Assembly: GCA_902784855.1 (NCBI GenBank)
Contig: CACZWQ010000012.1
Span: 1 to 32,415 of the forward strand
From: an uncultured Ruminococcus sp.
Lineage (GTDB): Bacteria > Bacillota > Clostridia > Oscillospirales > Acutalibacteraceae
DNA length: 32,415 nt
Direction: 5' to 3'
The notes under the pieces are model-generated. The model saw only the letters and a program-made list of their open reading frames with translations, did not search any database and was not told the DNA's origin. A program made the position numbers and the translations under genes. Below, piece by piece: positions 26,317-32,415 of the stretch. Position 1 is the first letter of the stretch; every line of letters begins with the position of its first letter.

Positions 26317-26348
26317 ATGATAAAAAATCTTAAATTTGGAGGAAAAAA

Positions 26349-27428
26349 ATGAAAAGAATTCTCAGCATTCTTCTTGCCGCCGTCCTTGTTTCGACAGCTC
26401 TCTGCTTGGCAGGCTGCCAGGGGGGCACAACGGAGAACAAAGACAAGGGCGAGGTCAATGTCTTTAACTGGGGCGAATACATGGCGCTCGGCGATGACGG
26501 TCTGATGAACGTCCTCGAGGAATTCGAAAAGGAGACCGGCATCAAGGTCAACTACACCACCTACGAGACCAATGAGGAGCTGTATAACATGCTCAAGCAG
26601 AGCAACGTCAGCTATGATGTCATCGTCCCCTCGGAGTACATGATCAGCAAGCTGATCAAGGAGAACATGCTGCTCGAGCTCAACTACAACAACATCCCTA
26701 ACTTTCAGTACATCAACGACAGATTCAAAAAGCTGCCCTGCGACCCCGAAAGCAAGTACACCGTCTGCTACCAGTGGGGCGTGACTGCGATGGTCTATGA
26801 CAAAACCAAGGTCAAGAACACCCCCACCGACTGGGACGCGCTCTGGGACAAGGACCTGTCGGGTCAGATCCTGATGTTCAACAACAGCCGCGACGCCATG
26901 GCGATCGCCATGCAGCAGTGCGGCATCACCCCCTCCACCTTTACCAAGGAGGACGTCGACAAGGCGGCTGAAAAGCTTCAGGAGCAGAAGCCCCTGCTGA
27001 AAAAGTACGTCATGGATCAGGTGTTCAACGAGATGGAGGGCGGCCAGAGCGCCATCGCACCCTACTATGCGGGCGACATCGAGATGATGATGGAAGAAAA
27101 CGAGGACTTGGATTATTGCCTGCCCGCAAGCGGCTCCAACCTCTTCTATGACGCGCTGTGCATCCCCTCCTGCAGCAAGAACAAGGAGAACGCCGAGGCG
27201 TTCATCAACTTCATGCAGAAGCCCGAGATCGCAGCGGAGAACTGCAAGTACCTGCGCTACGGCACCCCGAACACCAAGGCGCCCGATTTCCTCGACGACG
27301 AGATCAAGAACAACGAGCTGACCTTCCCGTCGGAGGAATACCTGAAAAAGTGCTACATCTTTGAGGATATCCCCGATGATGTCTACGCCTACATGCAGGA
27401 AAAATTTGTTGATATCCAAGCAAACTGA
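26349..27428 (+). CDS. potD: Spermidine/putrescine-binding lipoprotein PotD
   Basis: This is the extracellular polyamine-binding lipoprotein of the transporter (359 residues). The signal KRILSILLAAVLVSTAL ends in lipobox LAGC with lipidated C23. The mature protein begins with the PotD hallmark VNVFNWGEYM, followed by FEKETGIKVNYTTYETNEEL (quoted in part), YDVIVPSEYMI, and later W..LWD and GSNLFYDALCIPS, which line the polyamine pocket in known PotD proteins. The RBS TTTGGAGGA is ideal. The next ABC genes start 15 bases later, so some transcripts may continue into them. Confidence 0.94.
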   Translation: MKRILSILLAAVLVSTALCLAGCQGGTTENKDKGEVNVFNWGEYMALGDDGLMNVLEEFEKETGIKVNYTTYETNEELYNMLKQSNVSYDVIVPSEYMISKLIKENMLLELNYNNIPNFQYINDRFKKLPCDPESKYTVCYQWGVTAMVYDKTKVKNTPTDWDALWDKDLSGQILMFNNSRDAMAIAMQQCGITPSTFTKEDVDKAAEKLQEQKPLLKKYVMDQVFNEMEGGQSAIAPYYAGDIEMMMEENEDLDYCLPASGSNLFYDALCIPSCSKNKENAEAFINFMQKPEIAAENCKYLRYGTPNTKAPDFLDDEIKNNELTFPSEEYLKKCYIFEDIPDDVYAYMQEKFVDIQAN

Positions 27429-27442
27429 GAAAAAGCCCGGGG

Positions 27443-28318
27443 ATGAAAGCCATTCAGACAAATCAGCTCACCAAATACTACGGAAAGCACCGCGGCATCG
27501 AGCATATCGATCTCTCGGTGGAGGAAGGCGACTTCTTCGGCTTCATCGGGCCGAACGGCGCCGGAAAAAGCACCACGATCCGCACCCTGCTCGGGCTGCT
27601 CACGCCGACGAGCGGCAGCGCGGCGATCTTCGGCAAGGACATTGTCGGGGATAAGCTTGCGATCCTCTCGGACGTCGGCTATCTGCCGTCGGAGGCGGTG
27701 TTCTACAACGGCATGCGCGTCAAGGACCTGCTCGCCTACTCCGCCAAGCTGCGCAAAAAGGATTGCCGGCAGGAGGCGGCTTCGCTCTGCGAACGGCTGT
27801 CGCTCGACACGAACCGCCGGATCGGCGAGCTCTCCCTCGGCAACCGCAAAAAGGTCGGCATCGTGCTGGCGTTACAGCACAAGCCGCGCCTCTACATCCT
27901 CGACGAGCCGACGGGCGGGCTTGACCCGCTGATGCAGCAGGAATTCTATCAGATACTCAGGGAGCGCAACGAGGAGGGCGCGACGGTCTTTCTCTCGTCG
28001 CACATCCTCTCGGAGGTCTCGCGCTATTGCCGCCACGCGGCGGTCATCCGCTCAGGCGAGCTTCTCGTCAGCGACAGCATTGAAAACCTCGGTCACACGG
28101 GCGTCAAGCGCGTCAGCCTGCAGGGCGTCTCCGCGGTTCCCGACATCCCGCACATCAGCAGCACGAGCTTCTCGGACGGCTGCGCCCGCTTTTTATACAG
28201 CGGCGATCAGACGGAGCTGATCCGCGCGCTGGCGGGGCTTTCGTTTACGGATATCTCCATCACCGACCCCGATTTTGAGGAGGTCTTCCTCCACTATTAC
28301 ACCAAGGAGGGACAGTGA
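27443..28318 (+). CDS. ABC-2 type transporter ATP-binding protein
   Basis: This 291-residue ATPase is of the exporter type that pairs with ABC-2 permeases. Walker A GPNGAGKST is near residue 37; GYLPSEAVFYNGMRVKDLL is the Q-loop region (quoted in part). The signature is degenerate, LSLGNRKKVG in place of LSGGQ, which is common in this subfamily. Walker B is YILDEPTGGLDP, and SSHILSEV contains the switch histidine. The C-terminal 80 residues form the usual regulatory extension. It is separated by 15 bases from potD and one base from the permease. The substrate is unknown; it may be an antimicrobial-peptide or lipid exporter. Confidence 0.85.
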   Translation: MKAIQTNQLTKYYGKHRGIEHIDLSVEEGDFFGFIGPNGAGKSTTIRTLLGLLTPTSGSAAIFGKDIVGDKLAILSDVGYLPSEAVFYNGMRVKDLLAYSAKLRKKDCRQEAASLCERLSLDTNRRIGELSLGNRKKVGIVLALQHKPRLYILDEPTGGLDPLMQQEFYQILRERNEEGATVFLSSHILSEVSRYCRHAAVIRSGELLVSDSIENLGHTGVKRVSLQGVSAVPDIPHISSTSFSDGCARFLYSGDQTELIRALAGLSFTDISITDPDFEEVFLHYYTKEGQ

Positions 28319-28319
28319 C

Positions 28320-29099
28320 ATGACAGTCTTTTTGCAGGAGCTGCGGCGCAACCGTCTTGCGCTGCTGATCTGGTCGGGCGCGATCGCCGTGATGCTGGTG
28401 ATCACCATCGTGATCTTCCCCGAGATGAAGCCGCAGATGTCCGAAATGGAGGATATGCTCGCGAACATGGGCAGCCTGTCCGACGCGTTCGGCATGAGCA
28501 ATATGAGCTTTGCGCGGTTTACCGACTACTTCGCCACCGAATGCGGCAACGTGCTCGGCTTGGGCGGCGCGATTTTCGCCGCGATTTTGGGCGTCGGCAT
28601 GCTCGGCAAGGAGGAGCGCGAGCACACCGCCGAATTCCTCTACACCCATCCGCTCTCGCGCACCCGGATCGTGCTGGAAAAGCTGCTGGCGCTTGTCGCG
28701 CAGGTCGTGATCCTGAACGCGGTTGTCGCCGGCGCTTCGATGATCGCCACCGCCGCCATCGGCGAAGAGGTCGATTGGGGCGTCATGGTGCTGATGTTTG
28801 TCGCCTATCTGCTGTTGGAGCTGGAGATCGCCTTTCTCTGCTTCTGCGTATCGGCGTTCCTCAAAAACGGGATGGGCGCAGGCTTGGGGATCGCGATCGG
28901 CATGTATTTTCTCAACATCCTCGCGAACCTCACCGAGGACGCCAAGCCGCTGAAATATCTCACGCCCTTTGCCTTTGCCGAGGGCAGCTATATCATCGAG
29001 AACCATGCGCTGAAAGCGGAATATCTCGCGGTCGGCGCGGGCTTATCCGTCATCGCAGTCGCGGCAGCCTTCCTCCGCTACCACAAAAAAGACCTATGA
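28320..29099 (+). CDS. ABC-2 family transporter permease
   Basis: This 259-residue protein is the likely partner of the preceding ATPase. It begins with a short cytoplasmic segment (MTVFLQELRRNR), one helix, a polar extracellular loop rich in Met/Glu/Asp (PQMSEMEDMLANM), and then about five helices; LGGAIFAAILGVGMLGKEERE and FLYTHPLSRTRIVLEKLLA (quoted in part) are the conserved ABC-2 cytosolic elements. GGAGGGAC provides the RBS and the ATG lies one base after the ATPase stop. It ends the plus-strand block. Confidence 0.82.
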   Translation: MTVFLQELRRNRLALLIWSGAIAVMLVITIVIFPEMKPQMSEMEDMLANMGSLSDAFGMSNMSFARFTDYFATECGNVLGLGGAIFAAILGVGMLGKEEREHTAEFLYTHPLSRTRIVLEKLLALVAQVVILNAVVAGASMIATAAIGEEVDWGVMVLMFVAYLLLELEIAFLCFCVSAFLKNGMGAGLGIAIGMYFLNILANLTEDAKPLKYLTPFAFAEGSYIIENHALKAEYLAVGAGLSVIAVAAAFLRYHKKDL

Positions 29100-29233
29100 C
29101 CCGCGTGTCGCGGGGGCCAGTCCGCGCCTCCGACGTTTATTTGGATGGTTACCGTTAAGTCACGCGTTATAACGTAGGTTCTAATTCTTACCTTACTCAC
29201 AAACGTTTGCTGTATTGTTTTCTGTATCAAAAA
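29100..29233. other. Gap after the ABC-2 permease gene
   Basis: No gene is seen. A six-base hairpin CCCGCG-tgt-CGCGGG (29100-29114) follows the permease stop immediately, without a T run. The rest is non-coding with no recognisable RNA or promoter. Confidence 0.5.
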
Positions 29234-29273
29234 ATCGGCATAAGACTCACGGAGCCTTATGCCGATTGTTTTT
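29234..29273. terminator. Bidirectional terminator between convergent ABC transporter genes
   Basis: The stem ATCGGCATAAG / CTTATGCCGAT (11 perfect pairs, extended by CTC/GAG across an A-C mismatch) is followed by TGTTTTTA on the plus strand and by TTTTTTG on the minus strand. It serves both the ABC-2 permease gene and the amino-acid transporter operon. Confidence 0.93.
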
Positions 29274-29293
29274 ATGATCACTGCTTTTTATCA

Positions 29294-30103
29294 TCAATCC
29301 GAATACTGATTGAACCTTGACAAAAACGCCTGTGTGCGGGCACTATGCGGATTCTCGATCACCTGCTGCGGGGTGCCCTCTTCCTCGATCACGCCGTCCG
29401 CCATAAAGATCACCTTATCGGCGACGTCGCGCGCAAAGCTGATCTCGTGGGTGACGACGATCATCGTGCTGTCGGAGCTTTTCAGCCCCTTGATGACGTT
29501 GAGCACCTCGCCCGTCAGCTCGGGGTCGAGCGCCGAGGTCGGCTCGTCAAAGCAGAGCACGTCGGGATTGAGCGCCAGCGCGCGGGCGATCGCCACACGC
29601 TGCTGCTGTCCGCCGCTGAGGTTGCAGGGATATTCATCGCGCTTCTCGGTGAGTCCCACCTTCTTCAGCAGCTGCTCCGCCTCGGCGTTGATATTCTCCA
29701 CAGCGCCCTTATAGGTGTTCGCGCCGTAGAAGGCGCCCTCCTCCGCGATCTTTTCCTTGGCGAGGAGCTTGGGCGCCAGCACAAGGTTCTCAAAGACCGT
29801 GTACTGCGGGAACAGGTTGAACTGCTGGAACACCATCCCGAAATGCAGGCGGTTCTTTCGAATCTCCTTTTCCCGCTTTTTGGCGGGGTTTGCGCCGTCA
29901 AAGAGCACGTCGCCGCCGACGGTGATCACACCGCGGTCGGGCGTCTCCAAAAAGTTGATGCAGCGCAGCAGGGTCGTCTTGCCCGAACCGGAGGAGCCGA
30001 TGATCGCCAGCACCTCGCCCTTCTCGAGCGAAAAGCTGATGTTTTTGAGCACCTCGGTCCTGCCGAAGCTCTTTTGAATGTTCTGTACTTCCAGTAATGC
30101 CAT
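29294..30103 (-). CDS. Amino-acid ABC transporter ATP-binding protein (GlnQ/HisP type)
   Basis: This 269-residue ATPase is of the polar amino-acid uptake family. Walker A is GSSGSGKTT (about 35-43), followed by LLRCINFLE, a family hallmark. The Q-loop is FQQFNLFPQYTV, the signature LSGGQQQR, Walker B VLCFDEPTSALDPE, and VVTHEISFARD carries the switch histidine. Between the Q-loop and the signature, about 15-20 extra residues (EEGAFYGANTYKGAVEN) are inserted relative to GlnQ. It is the last gene of the binding protein-permease-ATPase unit, starting 11 bases after the permease stop. Confidence 0.9.
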   Translation of the reverse strand: MALLEVQNIQKSFGRTEVLKNISFSLEKGEVLAIIGSSGSGKTTLLRCINFLETPDRGVITVGGDVLFDGANPAKKREKEIRKNRLHFGMVFQQFNLFPQYTVFENLVLAPKLLAKEKIAEEGAFYGANTYKGAVENINAEAEQLLKKVGLTEKRDEYPCNLSGGQQQRVAIARALALNPDVLCFDEPTSALDPELTGEVLNVIKGLKSSDSTMIVVTHEISFARDVADKVIFMADGVIEEEGTPQQVIENPHSARTQAFLSRFNQYSD

Positions 30104-30114
30104 GTCGCGCCCTC

Positions 30115-30768
30115 CTAACCCTTATAGTAATCGAGCTTTTTCTCGATGAAGCGGAAGAGCAGCGTCAGCACGCCGCAGAACAGCAGGAAGAACGCGCCCG
30201 TATAGAAGATCGGCCAGATCAAGCCCTGCTTGGTGAATTGCTCGGCGTTTTTCAGGATCTCGCCGACCGCGATCACGCGCGCCAGCGAGGTATCCTTGAC
30301 CAGCGTGATGATCTCGTTGCTCATGGGCGCAACGATGCGCTTGATGACCTGCAAGAGCACGACCTTAATGAAGATCTGGCTCTTCTTCATGCCCAGCACA
30401 TAGCCCGCCTCATACTGACCCTTGGGAATGCCCTCGATGCCGCCGCGGTAGATCTCGGAAAAATACGCCGCGTAGTTGACAATGAACGCGATGGTCGCCG
30501 CGGTCAGGCGGTCGCTGAATTTAAACGAGCCGTCGGTCAGCAACGGAGGGATATAATACACGACAAAAAGCTGGAGCATCAGCGGGGTTCCGCGAATGAT
30601 CCAGACAACCGTTCGGCAAACCGCCTTGACAGGCGCGAACTTGGACATCGAGCCGAACGAAACAAGCAAGCCTAACGGCAGCGCCGCCAGAAGGGTGACG
30701 CCAAAGAGAATGCAATTCTCCTTGAACCCTTCCAGCAGCTGAAATGTAATACTCCAGAATTGATCCAT
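30115..30768 (-). CDS. Amino-acid ABC transporter permease (HisM/GlnP type)
   Basis: This 217-residue permease has the His/Glu/Gln/Arg/opine family pattern. The N-terminal helix GVTLLAALPLGLLVSFG is followed by RGTPLMLQLFVVYY, the helix-loop AAYFSEIYRGGIEGIPKGQYEAGYVLGM (quoted in part), and the EAA-like segment. Five helices are predicted. Its ATG overlaps the stop of the truncated binding-protein gene as TAATG, so it was originally the second cistron. Its substrate is not determinable without the complete binding protein. Confidence 0.9.
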   Translation of the reverse strand: MDQFWSITFQLLEGFKENCILFGVTLLAALPLGLLVSFGSMSKFAPVKAVCRTVVWIIRGTPLMLQLFVVYYIPPLLTDGSFKFSDRLTAATIAFIVNYAAYFSEIYRGGIEGIPKGQYEAGYVLGMKKSQIFIKVVLLQVIKRIVAPMSNEIITLVKDTSLARVIAVGEILKNAEQFTKQGLIWPIFYTGAFFLLFCGVLTLLFRFIEKKLDYYKG

Positions 30769-30989
30769 TATTTCACAAGGACGAGATCGGTGAGGTTATA
30801 TTTGTCGGCGATCTCCTTGAGCTTGCCTTTTTCAGCAAGGGTCTTCATCGCGGCATTGACCTTCTCGGCAACAGCGCTGCCCTTTCTGAATGCGACGCCG
30901 TACTGCTCGGGAGCAAAGCTCTTTGCCTCGACGACGGTCAGGTCGGTGTAGTCGGAGACCAGCCTTGTGCGGGAAAGGGCACTCTCGGA
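30768..30989 (-). pseudogene. Amino-acid-binding protein, C-terminal fragment only
   Basis: About 73 residues remain from the end of a family 3 solute-binding protein: SRTRLVSDYTDLTVVEAK, then EQYGVAFRKGSAVAEKVNAA (quoted in part), and the terminal helix LAEKGKLKEIADKYNL, standard for this family. About 200 N-terminal residues, the signal peptide and the promoter are missing. The upstream sequence after about 30,990 belongs to an unrelated gene on the other strand. It is either truncated by a rearrangement or cut by a chimeric assembly join. As it stands, the operon has no visible promoter. Confidence 0.85.
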
Positions 30990-32183
30990 TATGAGTTTAC
31001 ACACGGTGTCATCTGCTACAAGTCACGTCTGAACAATTCAATAGGTTCAAAGACCGTAAACGAGGGCTATGCCGACGTAATGGGCTCCATTGCTGCAAAC
31101 GACTGGGAATTTATGCAGAATGAGTTCCCAAGCTCATGGTATGGCTACCAGAGCGTAGTCAGAAGCGCTATTGATCCCGGAAAATATGACGCTCCTTCCA
31201 AAGTTGGGGGAGAGCATTATGTTCCCTTTACTTATGTCGATGATGCAGGTGAAACAAAGCACGCAGACGAGCACGACAACGCAACTATCGTTTCCCATGC
31301 AGGATATCTGATGAGCCAGAAAGGCTTGACGAATGACGAGATAGCCGAGCTTTTCTACAACTCGATGAATAACCTCAACACCTCAACAGGCTTTGAGCAG
31401 GCTTCTATCTCGCTCATTATCAGCGCAGATTCATTATCGTTCAGTCAGGAAAAGAAAGACGCGGTAAGAGAGGCGCTTTACGAAACAAATATGTACAAGC
31501 CGCAGGGCAAGACGTACATTCACGTCCACAGCGGCAGCCGCAACCTCAAGAAAGCCACTATCACAATTAACGGCAACATCGTCGGCAAAACTGACAGGAA
31601 TGGCGACCTTGTTCTCGATTTTGATGAGAAGTGGTACGGAAAGGTCAAGATAAGAGCAAAGGCAAAGGGGTATGACAGCGCTTCGCAGATCGTTTCGCTC
31701 AACGGCGGCAAGGTCATGCTCGATTTCGATCTCTCCCGTACCGACCCGGATAAAAAGACCGAGGGACAGGTAAAGCTCACGATACTTGATATGACCGAGC
31801 CCGAAAATATGGATAAGGCTGAGGTCTTCTACATTGACAAGGGCTCAACGATAGACCTTGAGGATATCGTTGACAAGCTTGGTATGTTCGGCGTATCTAC
31901 CGATGGAATAAAGCTTTACTATGATATCAATAAGATGGTCAATAAGCTGGATATATTTGATATTAGCGGCGACCTTACCAATGAAGAGACTCGAATTGAA
32001 CTGTCGTACCGTATTCACGGAACAAACGAGACGTTTGATTTCAGCGAGCCGCTGTATGAGGACGTTATTATCGAGCCGATGATAGGTATCGGCGGCGAGA
32101 GCTACAGCTTTCAGGATTTCATAGACATCAAGGAGGGTATTGAGAGCATCTTCGTCGAGGAAGAAAGTACCGTTTCCGAATAA
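30990..32183 (+). pseudogene. M4-type (thermolysin family) metallopeptidase, 5'-truncated, with C-terminal beta domains
   Basis: The reading frame enters at the zinc-binding motif itself: EFTHGV follows a codon (TAT, 30990) where the first histidine of HExxH should stand. The third ligand motif is intact, TVNEGYADVMG (about 31053), and IVSHAGYLMSQKGL with the catalytic-histidine region follows, then the C-terminal helices with SADSLSFSQEKKDAV. After about residue 170 of the fragment come a carboxypeptidase-regulatory-like beta domain (ATITINGNIVGKTDRNGDLVLDFD, quoted in part) and an unrecognised acidic C-terminal region ending EEESTVSE. The signal peptide, propeptide and N-terminal catalytic half are missing. 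ATG 31080 is the first in-frame ATG but has no RBS and would skip the zinc site. Base composition is more AT-rich, with ATA and AGA codons. Confidence 0.85.
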
Positions 32184-32190
32184 AGAAAAT

Positions 32191-32223
32191 ATGCCTCCCA
32201 TGATTTGCATGGGAGGCATTATT
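32191..32223. terminator. Convergent terminator between the peptidase fragment and the minus-strand membrane protein
   Basis: A 12-base perfect stem, ATGCCTCCCATG / CATGGGAGGCAT, has a five-base loop. The minus-strand flank is T-rich (ATTTTCTTTATT), and the plus-strand flank is weaker (TATTGTG), so termination should be best for the minus-strand gene. Confidence 0.8.
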
Positions 32224-32324
32224 GTGTCTCAAACTAATTTACTGCTTCGGGGTTGAATTTGTTCTTTTTAGTCGATTGGCTGAATTACACCGTCATCGAA
32301 GCTGAGGATAGCTGCTCCGGGGAA

Positions 32325-32415
32325 TCAGATATCATTGTCTTCATCATTTTTCTTTTTATGTCTGTGACATATAACAGCAATTATTATTATCACGATCGCT
32401 GATACACCCATTACG
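32325..32415 (-). CDS. C-terminal end of a membrane protein (runs off right edge)
   Basis: The last 29 sense codons are visible, open to the window edge: (V)MGVSAIVIIIIIAVICHRHKKKN... followed by an acidic tail ending NDI. One hydrophobic helix followed by a basic stop-transfer cluster is the usual end of a surface-anchored or single-span protein. Whether the ATG at 32411 is the start or an internal methionine cannot be decided. In frame beyond the TGA are 18 further coding-like codons to a TAA at 32268. Confidence 0.45.
   Translation of the reverse strand, partial: VMGVSAIVIIIIAVICHRHKKKNDEDNDI

Noticed and set aside
30990..31079. An insertion sequence or integrase end as the cause of the 30,990 junction
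   Set aside because: No terminal inverted repeat, target duplication, transposase or recombinase sequence is visible near the join; both sides are ordinary coding sequence.
32325..32327. UGA recoding as a genome-wide alternative code
   Set aside because: TGA is used as a normal stop by clear genes here (clpE, potA, ecfT), so a reassigned UGA is not supported.

Overview
The window is a GC-rich (roughly 60 %) stretch of a low-GC-type Gram-positive genome. It most resembles a gut Clostridia member of the Ruminococcaceae/Oscillospiraceae. The evidence is a ClpE-type Clp ATPase, a solitary ECF module, a DUF1653-bearing GH13 enzyme, lipoproteins with Gram-positive lipoboxes, clean sigma-A-type promoters with 17-base spacers, and above all a secreted dockerin-bearing amylase of the amylosome type known from Ruminococcus bromii. 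The species assignment is an inference. No rRNA, tRNA or CRISPR was seen.

Layout. (1) Positions 1-14444, minus strand: a housekeeping block. From its own promoter (about 14062-14039) a long series runs ruvC-ruvA-ruvB, a COG1092-type rRNA methyltransferase, ecfA1-ecfA2-ecfT, truA, a membrane-anchored propeller-like protein, a CvpA-family protein and pgsA. A second promoter (4976-4948) drives clpE, a zinc-ribbon membrane protein and a TtcA-like PP-loop enzyme that runs off the left edge. A small lipoprotein gene lies upstream of ruvC. (2) 14522-15645, plus: a DUF2804 gene with its own promoter and a strong terminator. (3) 15680-23027: a small membrane protein gene diverges from an intracellular GH13-DUF1653 fusion, and their promoters share -35 bases. 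The fusion gene converges on the 1,678-residue secreted amylase (GH13, CBM26-like modules, dockerin, cohesin-like module, five further CBM26-like modules) across a bidirectional terminator. The likely division of labour is extracellular starch capture and cleavage by the large enzyme and intracellular processing of maltodextrins by the small one. (4) 23182-27428, plus: a potABCD polyamine transporter operon, in which PotB lacks one membrane segment, followed by an ABC-2 type ATPase/permease pair. (5) 29294-30989, minus: an amino-acid ABC transporter (ATPase, permease, and only the C-terminal end of the binding protein).

At about 30,990 the sequence changes abruptly. The binding-protein gene is cut off and joined head-to-head to the 3' part of an M4-type metallopeptidase gene that begins exactly at its HExxH motif. 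DNA to the right is more AT-rich and uses ATA and AGA codons that are scarce on the left. This is either a genomic rearrangement or a chimeric assembly join. The last 90 bases hold the C-terminal end of a minus-strand membrane protein.

The observations most worth following are the combined dockerin/cohesin-like architecture of the amylase, the GH13-DUF1653 fusion, the clean 20-residue loss in PotB and the junction at 30,990.
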